A stretch of DNA of 64,000 nucleotides. Source: Valencia hispanica (taxonomy: Eukaryota; Chordata; Actinopteri; Cyprinodontiformes; Valenciidae). The position numbers and the translations under genes were made by a program. The stretch covers positions 40,393,798 through 40,457,797 of the forward strand of contig OY747705.1 of assembly GCA_963556495.2 (NCBI GenBank), written 5' to 3'. The number at the start of each line of letters is the position of its first letter. Within the stretch, counting starts at the first letter, position 1. The notes under the pieces are model-generated. The model was not told where the DNA came from, searched no databases, and saw only the letters and a list, made by a program, of their open reading frames with translations. Of the stretch, positions 30,515 to 51,790 are shown piece by piece.

Positions 30515-32830
30515 CTGAGAACTAGTTTCCTTTTCTAATGATGTTGCTGGCAAATAAAGATGGTGTCAGAGATGATATATTCAGGTTCATATGATTTTCA
30601 GCATCCGACAAGGGAGGCTTAAAATAGATATCCAGTTACTTCAGTATGAGTCATTGCTTCTAAATAGGTAAGGAATATAACAAAAGGTCATTTTTGGATG
30701 TGGAGCAATGTTCTTTACAATCTGCCCCCATGTACTTTGAGAAGAAAAAAAAATACTCTCAGATCTATGTATATTCATATGATTTTTATTGATAAAATAT
30801 AGGGATAAGTTACATTCATATGGAAAACAAACATACATATTTAAACATGTTGGCATATATGGTACACATGCTGTAAAGAAAACTGTTTTAATCCAGTTAT
30901 TTAAGAGGTTTGAATGTATACTGTAGTTTTTACAACACAGTGCACGTAAGGGAGCATATTCGCTTTGACAGGTATTAAAAAGTATTCTAGATTTAATTTA
31001 AAACTGTCTATCCAGATGAAACAGCCGATAAACAAAATAATGAAAGAGAGAAATATATCCCATGCTGGGTCACTAGATAACATCCATATTAACAACAGGT
31101 GAAAATACAAGAGACAAGGATTCTGATTTCCGAGTACAGCTAGTAGGTCACCCACAACAATTGAAACCCTTTTTTACAGTTTTTTTTCTCCTACTTGACG
31201 GAAGTGACTCTTGATAAATTCGCTAAGTCACCATTTTGTGCTCAGACATTAAAATTATTTTCAGACCCTTTATATCAAGTCACAACCGCATGCTCAACCA
31301 TGGCAAATCCTTTGATTTTTCTTTTTCGGGGTAGTTTGATAGGTTAAGTAATTAAGCTAACAAATATTTACAAGATTGCTCAAATGTCTCACAATTTCAT
31401 ATCATTATTATTTTATACGATGATCTAATTATTTACTTTAGCCATTCTAAGTGGAATGTAAAGAACCTTGTGATGACATTGCTGTGAACTGAATCACAGC
31501 AAAATTTATATAGACGGATTTGAATAATAGGAAAATAAAAAAACTGAGATACAAATCAATAGACCAAAATGCATCAATTACATAGCCATATTGAGTGTTT
31601 GTAAACTTCTAACCACAACTGTAAGTTTCTAATTACACTTTTTTCCCCAACCACTAATATATCAATGAACTGTGAAGCAAAACAAAAGAACATGTTCCTG
31701 TCAAATAAAACTTTGTAAAACTAAAGAGGAAGAAAAGTAAATCATATTGGAAAACTCAACCACTTGCCACTTTAAGTGCATGTATACTGCAATGTAAAGA
31801 GTATAGCCGTGAAACTGCTGGGGACAATATTCTAATCCATAAAGGGGCAACTACTGTTCCACTCCCTGTTTGATTGCTTGTGCAAAAAGCGTGCAGTGTG
31901 GCTTAGTGATCAACTATTTTTCACTTTGCCAACATTTCTAGTTTCCATAGTAATAGCTGGTGAATAAAAGAAGAAAGACAAGGTCCACAAAACAAAAAAC
32001 ACATTTTGGTAAATTTTTGTCTTTAGGCTAATTGAATAGCTAGAGGTTTCTCAAATTTAAATTGTTGTCAAATAGGTTAAATATGAAAATGTTAATAATT
32101 TTATTGTAATAATTTTCAGCATGTATTGGCCTTAAAATGACAGCTGGAAGAGTAGACTTTTATATTACCAAAAATTAATGCCAATACTAGTGCACTTGCT
32201 GCTAAAAGCAGATATTCTTGAAGGCACAATTTTTTTTTTTTTCAACGAGGCATTTTGACAAAGTTGATATTTGTAATAAGATGCTTAGTAGATGCAGAGT
32301 GTAGCTACTTACCACCCCACCTTTTAATTGGAGACAAAACTATTCTGTTAAATGTGATGTTGCACATGCATGCAGTTAGTGCACAAGGCACCATACAGTA
32401 TTCCACAAAAAGCATCCAAATTGACACCTTAACATGGACATGTGTGCTTCTCCTAGCACAGATTTACCAATAGATGACATCAATCTATGCATTTTTATGC
32501 AAGTTTCATAGTACATTTATCTATTTTATGTGTCCTTGACAAGGTTTAAAATGACCTTTAGTACAATAAGTACATTTGTTGCATGATATATAGTTCTTAG
32601 AGGAAAAGAGTTTTCAGAGATATCGCTCAGGAATGTTCTCACTATGCAATGTACTTCAAATAGATAGGATTTTTCTATGGGGATTGCATGCTTGGAAAAA
32701 GGTATACAGAAAACAGTCAAGTAGGTCATGCCATTCTTGCTTATTCACAGTATTGATATGGTGTCAAAGGGTCAAAGAATGATATACCATACAGGTCCAG
32801 TTTTAGGTCTACTGTGTTCTGCCGATTTGG
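30510..32830. other. Region 3' of the rgs8-like gene; no other gene seen
   Basis: AT-rich sequence downstream (minus sense) of the rgs8-like stop codon. Part of it is likely its 3' UTR, but I cannot fix the cleavage site, because several minus-strand AATAAA-like sites occur. No repeat family is recognised here. Confidence 0.5.
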
Positions 32831-40138
<7,308 letters not shown>

Positions 40139-40394
40139 GGTGAAGAGCCTGGCGAGAAAGCACACAATACCATAATGCTGTCAGTTTTCTCTCCTATTTT
40201 CTTGTTGCAAAAACAGCCCAGGTTCTTAATGACAAAGTAGAAATGGCTTTGTAGCAAATTTCTAATTCCACTACACAAAGCAAGGTTTAACTTGATATAA
40301 AAATCAAAAATGTATTTAAAATGTAGAAGTTGAAAGTAAAATTACATCAATTAATGTGCAATAGGCTATATCATATTTTAGATTTTATTTGAAC

Positions 40395-40645
40395 AGATGG
40401 CCATAGCACCTTCAGGCATCTGGAAATTGTACCCAAGGATGAAGGTCTACTGGTATTTTCCAGAATTCTTGAGTGATTTCTTTAGTTTTTACCATGATTT
40501 CACAAGGTCACCTAAATTTGAGGTTGCATAAAGAAATACACACAAAGTAATGGTTCCAATTACCTCAAATGTTGTGAAATAATCTGTAAGCAGCACACAA
40601 AGCCATGACATCTCTTATCTGGGCTTTCCAAAATTGTCATTATTA
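40395..40645 (-). mobile_element. Tc1 fragment (Sleeping Beauty-like family), upstream of rgs8-like exon
   Basis: TTGTACCCAAGGATGAAGGT, then GAGTGATTTCTTTAGTTTTTACCATGATT-type sequence, then CACAAAGCCATGACATCTC correspond to the 3' half of a fish Tc1 family on the minus strand. All frames are broken. Confidence 0.6.
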
Positions 40646-43600
40646 TCTTGTGACTGTAAAGAAAGTAGAATGAAATAAAAAATTTCCTAAAACAGGAACA
40701 TTTTATACAGTTCTGTCAGACAGTGAGAAAAAATATATATATCGTCATCCACTACATGTAGACATATGGCTTCATGTGCAATCAGCCTAACTGAAAAAAC
40801 CCAATTAATTTTATACTAGCTGAAATTATTGAATTAATCCTATAAATACACCATTTAATTTTCTGCTTTCCATTTTATGTAAACAGGTATTGTTGTGTGG
40901 ATCATCTAAAAGGGACATTTTATTTTAGCTGAGATAAAAAAGAAAGGAAAAACTATCCCCTCACTCCAACAGAGCCTTACATGCACTGAAATAAACCATA
41001 TCCCCCTATCTCCTATCACAGTCTGTCTCGACTCATTTGTACACTGCTGCTGTCATGTTCTGTTTGTCAAGGTTTTGCCTGTGGGACACATGGGTCACAA
41101 CAGATGGGGCATGGCTAAAGAGATGCTGCATCAGAAGCCACAGACTTCTTTAACACTATAATTATTTGAAGTAAAAAAAGTTTCTGCATTTCATTAAGCC
41201 ATTTATATTAATTTTCAATTTCATTCACAAGAAATTAACTGCTATGTTGATTTCCACCTTGATGTACTCTGAAGCCTCACCATAAGTTTTTTTTAGCTGT
41301 TTATCAAAGATACAAATGTCAGATGTTGTTTTACACGTTCCTCAAAAAACCTAAGATTCTGAACATAAAAAAAAATAGATGTATCTGTTTTGAGCAAACT
41401 GCACTCTATTGCTTGCATAAACAGGGGTACTCTGAAGTTGATGGGATTTGTTTTTGCAGCTCAAAGATGGGTACTCAGATAGATAGGAGGAAGGGTGGGC
41501 AAATTAACAGTTTGGTACATTGTGTGAACAGAAAAAGAACATAAGGGTAGGTTTGAAAACATAGAAAGATATTAACAGCTAAGGAGGACATCAGTGTTGA
41601 ACCAGGACTGTGCTGCAACATAGGAGTCGTTTCACACATCCAACCGAGCAAAAAATTGACTGAATTATATATTTATTTGGAGACTGAATAATTTATTTCT
41701 ATAGCTAATACCAATTCTTCAGTATTTTTACAATATCTTTATATAACTTTTTAAAATCTGGTATTGGATTTTTTTTTCCCAGTCTTTGAAAATCAAACTA
41801 CTAATCAACAGCAACTCTTCCATACAACAAACTTTTTTTATTGACTTGGTATGGTCTGCTGAGACCAAGATTCTAAAAAGATATAGGAATTATTACTTCT
41901 GCAAAACAACATACATGCAGTTAATAAAGAGGGTTTCCCCCCTGAACAAACTGTCCCCATCAGCAAGAAGTTGACAATCAAGACTTAAACCTTGCTTAAA
42001 TCTGTGCTGTCTACTTTTAATATTTGTGCACTAAAAGCATGGAAAGTATGTACTATGTCTGAATTACAAATAAAAGACAAAATTATTTTCTATCCAGGTA
42101 GCTTAGTTCCACAAAAATACTTAAAACAAATGAAGGGGCAACCCCACTTTGTGCAATGATAAACATCTGCAAATTCAGACAACTACTGTTAATCTGCTTC
42201 GCTAAATATAGTCTTGCAATGATTAGTAAAAATAAAAAAGATTCCAGCACTGTTTTCAACATAAAACGCTTTTCCTCTTTCACATTGTTTGTTGGAGACC
42301 AGTAGCACTTTTTAAGAGGGCAAATATTCTTTATTTAATAGAAGAGAAAAATAGTCAAATGATTTTATCGTGAGATCAACACCACTTCTAACCCTGGCAA
42401 ATTGCATCTTTGTTCTCTATCATTATTAGATTGAAAAAAACTGTTAATATTGTAATTGTAACATATCCTTTTAATTGTTCCCCTTATCATACTTTCAAGA
42501 TGGTATGAAGAAAATGTCCTCAATAAATACAGCGTACTTTTGAGCTTATTGTCAACATGACGCATAATGGGACCTTTTATAACAGAAGAATACATATACT
42601 AAATTTGATATGCTTTTATCCATCCATAAATCCATCTATTCACACTAAAAACATTTTTTTATACAATTTCTATAAAGTATTTTGCCTTGATAATCCTGCT
42701 GCTGCAGAGAAATGGAAACAATGACTGCTTTGAAGCTTGGAACTTAAATTGGGAACATTGCATCAAATGTACAGTTCATTACCTAGCTAAAAGCCATTTA
42801 TTGAAACTAATGGGCTTCACTCACCACATGAATTCCAAGGCTTTTTAAAATGTCACATTGTGTTCCCCACTTACTTATGAAAAAATGTTTTGATATACTT
42901 GTGTATTAGAAAAACATGTGGATTTGTATTTAGAATGGAACAACTGTATGTCAGGTTTCTGGTATTAGCCATTAATGTTAATTGTTTGTCTCTCTACTTT
43001 GTGGTCGGGATAAGTGAGAGGCGTGAATATGTCCCCACAAAGAACATTTGTTTGCAACACCAGGAGTAAAACGCCCCACTAGGTTGTACTGTCTTCAAAA
43101 GCTTCCCTGACCTACTACATGTAAATCTCACAACACAAACCCCCTGCAGTTTGTTCAAATAAACTGTAGCACTGATGCAGTCTGACCCAGAAACACTCAT
43201 GTTATATATCACCTATAATGGATAAAACGATGCAATGAATTAGAAAGGTAGGTTGGTTGCTCATCATTCAGCATGTGTCATAAACTCAAGAAAGACTCAC
43301 TTCGCTGATGAATAGTTATTTTCAGAGGGCTGGAAAAACAATAGGTATTTAATAAGTATAGCAGAGTATTAATAGAAACATCATCCAATCAAAGATCATA
43401 GAAGTCACACGTCATGACAATAGAAAACACAAACATTTAAAAAGGACTAAAATCTTTACTTCATACCCTGTTAAGAGTAAATGACCTAGCCCTACTGTTA
43501 ACACATTTGGTTGCATACAGAGAGTTACTTAAATAAAATGACTGCTTCTTCTAAAATGATGAACCATCCTTTAACATGTGTATTATGGGCCAGTTTGTGT

Positions 43601-46600
43601 ACTTTTCAGTCGACAAGGGCAGTCACAGTACAGTTTATTATATTTTGTTTTTGTCAAACTCTATCATATTGTCTCCTCCGCCTGCTTTCTTGTCCTGTGT
43701 GTTGACAAAATCACTGTCTCCATGGCTCTTGAGAGTTGCATTCTCAGTGTGAAGTATGCTGCCGACACGTGCTACTGAGCTATTTATAAAAATTCCTGAC
43801 AAATCCATGTTGTCAGGAGGAAACAGTGCATGTTCTATTCAACCATGCAGTAAGGCCGGCTCCTGGAAGAAAGATTGAATCTAAAAACGGCTAAAGCATT
43901 CTAATGTGTCAGATATACACAAACACTTCTCATGTGAAAGTGTTGGCAACCTTCGCTTGTCCTCTCATTCCTGTACATGCCTAATGGGGTGTACATTAAG
44001 ACGTAAAAATCCGGATCATGGTACTTTTGTCCGTGTGTGTGTGTGTTAGGTGTTACCTAAGTTGATGCAATGCAGGTTTTTAGATCTCTGTCCCTGTCTT
44101 CAGTTTTAAAATTTTAACAAGAGATATTCTCATATTCTGTTCAGTGGAAGTGTATTTTTAGCTGATATTTTGTTAAGAGTTAATGACAAATTGCCCCTGA
44201 ATTCATTAGTGTGACCTAAATTAAGCAATCCACTAACTTATTTCCACAGCTGAAACTGCTTTAAGCCAACAACCTATATTATCCCCTTGCATTACAAAAG
44301 TAAGATTTATCCCACAGACACAAAAGATCACTATGCATGCATGCATGGATGCTCAAGTGCATATACTCCCTGTGAGGTTGGTTCGCTGACGTAACAGACA
44401 GAAGTGTCTAGTTGAAGAAATCTTTTCTCTCATTTTGCTTGCCCTTGCTCAGTCAGAGTACAAAGTAAAATAGCACCTCTTCAGACTGTTTTTTTACTCT
44501 CGCTTCATTCAATCAAAAAAAAAAGATCATATGTTATCTATAGTATAGGGACAATCTTCTCTATTAACACAGCTCTGTGCTGTTAGTCTCCCAAGTAAGA
44601 AGTGTATAAATGGTAAAATAAGACTGATCAAACAAACAGAAATGATGGACCAATTGCTGCGGCTGAAGCTGCTTTAATATTTGTTCTATCAGAGTATGGT
44701 CAGTGAAAACAGATCTAGCACTTGGGATGTTATTGATATCCATTCAAGAAACAAGTAGAAATATTTGTTTTTACCAGCCTTTCTGTCATGAAAAGGTGAT
44801 TATTATGGACATTATGGGTCCATGCCTATTTTTTTAAATCTGGATTTTCTCATCAGAAATGAAAAACAAAATGAAACAAAACAAAACAGCAGTTATTTCC
44901 CTTTTTTATTCTAAAATATATCATATGAAATCATATCAATCAAATATGAGACATTTTTGTGGTCATAACAGATGATGAAAAAATTTGAATCAAGTTTTTT
45001 TTTTTCACACACTCAAATCTCTGTCTCGGAGAAGAAAAGAAAAGACTCACTTTTTTATATTCATAGACTGAGACCTTACTTTGTGACTTTTGGAGGTGCT
45101 TGTTTCTGCTGTATCATTTATCTTACTCTGAAGAGGAATGTGTTATTCAAATGGCACAGGTTTGCTTGTATGGGGTAAATGCAGAATAAAGTGTGGGTCA
45201 GTGCGCTGTGTCCAGAAACACAAAGCAGACTGATGTGTGGGGAGAAATAGCTCTGTGCAGATGATTAATGTATTTCTATTTAATAAAACATTATTGGGAA
45301 TCCAATATCTCTAAATAAGACATATCAACCCTCTAGATAAATTGTGATGGCATCTTGAGATATTCCCTTTATGCTTATGTTATTACTGTAGATTTGTACT
45401 AAAAAGTAGAAAGTGTGGTGGGAGTATTTCTAAGTAATCAGGATTGATTAGTAACATTCTTAGTAACTGCATCTAGGGAATATGTCACATTAGAGATCAT
45501 CAGAGTCCTTAAACAGATGTCAGTAAACAGCAGATATCAACAGGACACCCTCTGACCTCATACTTCATACTCTACTATCAGTGTGGCGTGATTCTGCTGG
45601 GCAACCAAGTTTAATTTCCCAGACACCGGGACTGGGTAGGAGGTGCTGAAGAAGATAATCTTTGATTAGGAATAGAAGGGTTGGGGAAGAGCTAGAGCAT
45701 GGCACTGTTGTGGGTGCATGCATTGTCTTCCATTCTGGCCAACGTGCTTATTAAATATCAAAAACACCTGAAGGACACTAGTCTGATTTTTATTTAAGTA
45801 GAAGCTATTTTTCCATGACATGTGTATAAAAGTGTGTGTAAAAAAACCCTATCTTGATCTTTAAGAATCTTTTACTTTGACGGGGAATAATTAATATTTT
45901 GGTTGCATATGCATTGAGTTATATCAAAAGGAGTTTGAAATATCATTGAGCAATTTTTCACAGGAGATGGATTGTGCAAATAAAGTTGTTGCAGTAAAAA
46001 GTCTTGGAGACACCAAATATAATACTATTGCTGATTTAAGACCAGAGAAAAATGCTGAGATAGACTGTTATCCACATTGCTTAGTCAGATAGCTGTTTTT
46101 ATGATGTTATATGAAATGAGATTAAAATCTATATAGTAAATTGTGTAATCTAAGGATCAATTTAATATTATGGTGTCATTTTGCAGAAAAGAGAACTAAA
46201 TTTAGGGTCAAAAGGACAATGCAAGAGGTAAATCAACATATAAATGATAAACTGACAAAATAAAAACAAAAACGGATACCGGTATGTTAACAAGGGGTTA
46301 TTTCCCATTCTCCCCTCTAAACTAAAGGTCTCACCACAATAGTATTTACAAACATTAGGTTACAGCAAATACTTTTGATGGAACTTGTCATAATTTTGTC
46401 AAACTCCGCACACACATACTGTTTTGTAGCATTTACATTCACTTCCATGCTGCGTGTGATGTCATGTCTTCTTCATCACATATGGGTCACTTTAGGGCCA
46501 TAGACTGTTCACAGCAGAGTCTGATGGTTGTCACATTAGAATTATAATCTGAACCGCTAAAAAAATTGCTGCACAAATTGGAACTGAGCATTAAGACCTG

Positions 46601-46970
46601 CCATGTGAACACACCCAAACAGATGCAGTTTTGTGATTTTCAAAACATTTCTCTCAGGATAGCCAGATAAGCTTCTAGGTTTGTGTGTTCTTCTTTGATT
46701 TATAGACTGCGGTTCAGGATTATCACATATCCTGTTTTATTTTGTGACTTTATTTTTATCCAGCAGCTTCCTGGGAGGCGCCCCTGTTCTGTGTATTGCC
46801 TGTTCCAGATTTTGTGGCAATTCTCAGACCATGTTAATCTCAATGCTCTCTCTTTGGACCCTATAGCTTCTTCCATACACGTATTACTAATAGGAATGTA
46901 TCTACAACTGAACTTACAGTTGTTGGTCAGCTGTATTTAATATTTTATAGACCTATGAGTTTGAAGACTG
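40646..46970. other. 6.3 kb with no confident gene; possible rgs8 5' region
   Basis: AT-rich and mostly free of recognisable repeats, unlike its surroundings. It lies upstream of the rgs8-like gene and may hold its promoter and 5' exons. The only exon-like site I can offer is 43329-43301. Short GT (44033-44046) and CATG tracts occur. Confidence 0.5.
43301..43329 (-). other. Candidate small upstream exon of the rgs8-like gene
   Basis: 29 nt between a TTGTTTTTCCAG acceptor and a GTGAGT donor. Joined to the exon at 40148 it stays open and would place SSAK before LFTMKTRLG, similar in form to the SAK/RAK that precedes the amphipathic start in RGS4/5/16. No ATG lies in it, so it would need a further first exon. 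This is inference from splice sites and phase only. Confidence 0.35.
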
Positions 46971-46974
46971 TCAT

Positions 46975-47270
46975 ACAAGGCAAGGCATGTCAATTTTTTT
47001 TGTATAGCACACTTTCAACAACAGGGTAATTCAAGGTGCTTTACATGGTTAACGGGTAAAATAAAAATACCAGTAAAACGCAGGCAAAGAATATAAAGTA
47101 AAATGAAAAACTCGTAAAATGAAGACCTCGAAAATCTCATATAAATGAGTTTTTCGAGGTCCTGTCATCAGTCCTTTAATCCTAGAAATGTTCTTCAGGT
47201 GATAGAAGACTGACCTTGTTATTGCCTTTATGGGACCCTGGAGACTCAGGTCGGAGTCCAGATTCAAAAT
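46975..47270 (-). pseudogene. L2-type LINE fragment, internally deleted
   Basis: The minus-strand frame reads SDLSLQGPIKAITRSVFYHL and KNISRIKGLM, from the region after the RT core. It is then joined by deletion to a 3' UTR (TCAACAACAGGGTAATTCAA) identical in type to that at 39180. Confidence 0.82.
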
Positions 47271-47289
47271 TAATATTTTCAGTTACAAT

Positions 47290-48345
47290 GATATTTTTCA
47301 ATGCCAATTTTTATTTTCAGTACCAATATTTATTTTCAGTTTCATTTCAAGGTGATACTGTTCTGATCCCATACAGAACATAACAGAGCCTCTCCCATGT
47401 TTCACAGTAGGGACAGTGTTCTTTTCTTGATATGCTTCATTTTTCCATCTGTTAACATAGAGCTGATGTGGCTTGGCAAAAAGTTTTATTTTTGTCTCAT
47501 CTGTCCATAAGACATTCTCCCAGAAGCTTTGTGGCTTGTCAACATGTACTTTGGCAATTTCCAGTCTGGCTTTTTTATGATTTGTTTTCAACAATGGTGT
47601 CCTCTTTGGTCATCTCCCATTAAGTCCACTTTGGCTCAAACAATGATGGATGGTGTGATCTGACACTGATGTTCCTTGAGCTCGAAGTTCACCTTTAATC
47701 TCTTTAGAAGTTTTTCTGGGCTCTTTTGTTACTATTCGTATTATCAGTCTCTTTAAATTGTCATCAATTTTCCTTCTGCGGCCACGTCCAGGGAGGTTGG
47801 CTACAGTCCCCTGGATTTTAATTTTCTGAATAATATGTGCAACTGTAATCACAGGAACAGCCATCTGCTTGGAGATCGTCTTATAGCCTTTACCTTTAAC
47901 AAGCTTGTCTATAATTTTCTTTCTCATCTCCTGTGACAACTCTTTCCTTCACTTCGTCTGGTCCATGTTGTGTGTGTGGTACATACCATGTCACCAAACA
48001 GCACAGTGACTACCTGGAGCCCTATATACAGGCCTACTGACTGATTACAAGACTGTAGACACCTGTGATGGTAATTAGTGGACAAACCTTGAATTAACAT
48101 GTCCCTTTGGTCACATTATGTTCAGTCTTTTCTAGGGGTACCATCATTTTTGTCCAGGTCAGTTTCATAAGTTTATTTTTTTTCTGTCGAAACATGGTTG
48201 AAATGCCATGTCTGATTTCCATTAGTTAAATTTCATAGAATTTTTATTTATTTATACTTTTTTCAGATTTAACTTATTTCTGTCATTTTTGTGAGTTTTT
48301 CTTTCATTAACCGAAGGGTACAAACAATTTTGTCCACGTGTGTAC
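47290..48345 (-). pseudogene. Tc1-like element, C-terminus lost
   Basis: Transposase in one frame from 47966 to about 47370, broken by a TGA at 47947-47949, just after a possible ATG at 47964, and another at 47610-47612. The paired helix-turn-helix region reads KGYKTISKQMAVPVITVAHI, then NLPGRGRRRKI. The first catalytic Asp lies in FWENVLWTDETKIKLF. The second half is missing. Upstream, two terminal-repeat copies (GGTACCATCATTTTTGTCC near 48137 and GGGTACAAACAATTTTGTCC near 48314) give the IR/DR arrangement of Tc1 elements. Confidence 0.87.
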
Positions 48346-49135
48346 ATGAAGCACAAATGTTTTTCCCTAAAGCTTTCAATCTATCTTCCTTCCCCAAGTA
48401 CGTTTCTACTGTTTCCAGGCTAATCAAGATACAGGGTGACTCAGATGAGGGTGACTGAACAGTTTTTTTCCTCCCTGCTGCCAAGATGTCAGTTTTTAGA
48501 CTTGAGTCAGAGAATGAGAACTGCTGTCATGAACTACTGTACTGCACTGTAAGCTTGACAATCTACAAGAAAATATGGATCTAACCATCTGTTGCCCCCT
48601 TTAGCAACAACCAGGTTGCAAACTGTCTGATTTTGGGTTCGTTTCCATTCTCATCGATGTCTGTACTCTGAAATATCTGCACAGTTGACCAATATAATTT
48701 GCCCCGCAGAGCTGATGGTTGCTATTCTTATCCAGAGCTGCTTTTTCCCCCAGAGCTCATTCTAAATGTTTTCTTTGTCCGTGCATAATCAAAACGGTTT
48801 AGGTTGTCTGTTAGTTACCTAAGTAACTTAAGTTTTAAAGCTAGTTACAACAGCGAGGTTAAAACTGGGTTGCAAACAAATGTAAAGGAATGAATAAATC
48901 CATACCTTGCATATCCACTGTGTCTTGATCACTTCACTTTGCTGTTTGACAGGGCCTGTCTGGGGTGTAGCAAAACTTTTGGTTTGATTCTAATGTACCA
49001 AAATGAGAAATACAAAGAAAATCCTCACTTACTCTAAAATTGTATGACGTTTTTTTTCAGAAGAAAAAGTTTAGGTATTTAAGTATGCATGAAAACATGT
49101 TTTGGTTTGGTCAACAAGTTTGGTATTGTGTGCTG
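48346..49135. other. No gene recognised; spacer
   Basis: AT-rich, no repeat recognised. Confidence 0.4.
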
Positions 49136-49137
49136 AC

Positions 49138-49460
49138 TGTACATGGCATTGCAAAAGTATTAACTCTCATTAAACTCTTGCACATTTTGTTTTGTTACAG
49201 CCACAAGGTTCGTTGTATTTTATTGAGCTTGTGATAGGTAAACACAAAGCAGGGCTTAATTATGAAGTACAAAGAAAAGAATCTCTGTATTCCCACTAGA
49301 GTAAACATTGAAATCACACACAGGTTGTGTCTATTTAATAATTAGATCAGTTCTCATGTAATGTTTTAGCACTGAACGTCCGAATAAAGTGAGCCTGAAT
49401 ACAAATGCACACCACACTTTTCAGATGTTAATTTGTAAAAGAAAAATATAGAAAACTATG
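49138..49460. mobile_element. Tc1-derived MITE (same family as 12616)
   Basis: Left TTGCAAAAGTATTAACTCTC with CACATTTTGTTTTGTTACAG. Right part GAATACAAATGCACACCACA matches the inner terminal region of the same Tc1 family. No transposase segment remains between. Confidence 0.65.
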
Positions 49461-50560
49461 TGTCAGTTTATTTCAGCATTAAAATTAACTACTAGGTCCA
49501 TTGCATGTAACCAAAAAATATCCATTGCACCTTGTAGCTGTAACAAAATTTAAAATATAGAAAAATTGAATGGCTATTAAGAATTTTGCAAGGAAATAAG
49601 AAAAGGCAGGACAAATCACTACTTTTTCTTCAGTAGCAGTCATATGAAGAAAAAAGTCTAGTCTTTTTATGTTAGCGATAAGATATTTAAATGCTTTTTT
49701 TTGCTGTACTCGCTATACATTTGTATACCAAAAGAAAAAAATCTCATTGAAATAATGCTAGAGCTGCATTAATTAGATTTCTAGTAGTACAACATAGCTT
49801 GCAATTTAAATGTTTTTTTTTGGAATACTTTTGGACAGCATAGAATGGTGAACAAATTTGTTAGAAGTGTAGACATGAATTATTTTCAACTGATGCAAAA
49901 TAAAAAATAGGAAAGCAAAATAGTGTAAGTTGTTGTTTTGTCATTCCATGTGTCTTATTCTAGTGTTGCATGATAATGTGCATTGCTGTTTACAGTAAAC
50001 ACAGTTCTGTTGTGTTAATGTTAGCTCTGAAAAGGCTTCTGGGAATACAGATAAATTAGATGCGAGATACCTGGGGCCAGATATGAATGAGGTTCTAAAT
50101 CTAAAGTCACTTTATGCATTTTTTGTAATATTCTTGAGATAAAATGTTTTCTTCTTTCCACTACACCATGTTAACATGCTCTTCATTTCTTATGTTGTTT
50201 GGTGACTGTATTAAAAATAGAGAGAAAATGGCAGTTGAGGTCTGTTAGGAAATAAGACTGCTGCTAAATATAGCAAGGGCAATGAGTAATGGTTGCATGT
50301 TAAATCAGTTTTGACATTGCTAGGAACCTTGTTGATGTGGTAACAAAACTGCACCTCTCTGCTGTTCTTTTTGCGGCAAAGATTTTGAAATAATGGGAGA
50401 AGAATGACTTTGACATGTTCTTTTTTTATATTTAGGATTATACAAGCTACACCTACAAACCATTTAAAAAAAGATGGATCGCATTGCATTTAATGAGAGA
50501 TTTCAAAGTTGCATATGTTGAAACATATTGTCATATTTTCTCACCATTCTACATGCTTTC
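49461..50560. other. No gene recognised; spacer
   Basis: AT-rich, no repeat recognised. Confidence 0.4.
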
Positions 50561-50567
50561 CTTTTAA

Positions 50568-51098
50568 AGGGATAGTTCACATTTTTAGTTGTTTCCGATC
50601 CTCACCATCAGCATAGTGCATATACACTGACCCATATCTGTGGTCACCTCCTGGTCAGAGATCTAGACCTCCTTTTTCTTTGGTCTTCTGCAGAGTTTTT
50701 AAGCTGATACGTGGGGGTTTATCTTTCCAAAGAAATTTAGAGACAGAGGAGTCCAGAGATCTAAACCAGTCTAGTGATGGTTTAAAAAAAATAAAAATTA
50801 GGTAACTTTACGTTGTATTGATCATTAGGCTATGCAATATTTGACCACATTCATTATTATTACTGATAATACACCAAATGGGCTACATTATGAACTATCC
50901 AAATGAATCATGTTTTCAAACGCATCTGAAGCAAAACGGCACAGTTTGTTGGCCCCGAAACTAGCCAGGACTACTTTCTTGAAAGACTTCTAAAGGCAAG
51001 AGCTCTGACCAGGAGGTGACCACAGATATGGGTCGGTGTATATGCACTATGCTGAAGGTGAGGATGGGAAACAACTTCTAAAACTGTGAACTTTCCCT
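50568..51098. mobile_element. 531-bp foldback MITE with TTAA target site
   Basis: Long inverted repeats of about 95 bp at 50568-50665 and 51001-51098 (AGGGATAGTTCACA at the tip; GACCAGGAGGTGACCACAGA inside), about 90 % complementary. TTAA flanks both ends (50564-50567 and 51099-51102), as for piggyBac or Kolobok-mobilised MITEs. No coding capacity. Confidence 0.88.
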
Positions 51099-51417
51099 TT
51101 AAGGACACCTGAGCTCTTTGCTTATTTTAAAAGTCAACTTAGGATAAAACCACCCGAAAGATTATTAGGCACATAACAGCCCGTTTGTTTGCAGAAAAGT
51201 GAACTCGTTCACCACCACATCAATGGCACACCCCTGCAATACTGACCATTCAATTTTCTGTTTACTGTGCATTAATCATCACTCATAACAGAATCATAAC
51301 ACAAACAATGAGTGCTTTATCCTAATGTACCCACACATAATTGTTATCTTCCCAATAGGTGGTGATGGTCATCATGTTTTTTTTTTGGTTTTGTTAGAAG
51401 TCTGAAAAAAAAATTAA

Positions 51418-51790
51418 ACTAGGCCTGGCCGATATGGCCTCAAATCTATATTGCGATTTAATCTAAAGCGTGTGCGATAACGCTATCTATTACGATATAT
51501 TATTGTCAAAATGACTTTTTATGAACATTCTCACTTTCCAGATACATTGCAGCAGAACAACTTTTAAAAAAGTATAGAATGCCATTTAAAGATCATTAGT
51601 TTGTTCAAAATGCATAAAAAAAATTCTAATCTTTTTTCCAAAAAAATGCAACACAAAAATTCTCATAACATAAATAAAGATGAAGATTAAAAAAATAATT
51701 AAAAGTTAAATGTTATAAAAACACACACAGTTCAAAATTGTCTGCTTTCCTGGTTATTTGTTGTTTATAAATTTAATATCGCACACAAAA
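51418..51790. mobile_element. hAT-like MITE fragment
   Basis: Starts AGGCCTGGCCGATATGGCCT, a terminal sequence I recognise from fish hAT-type MITEs, followed by CGATAACGCTATCTATTACG. The other terminus is not found, so its right limit is a guess. Confidence 0.5.
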
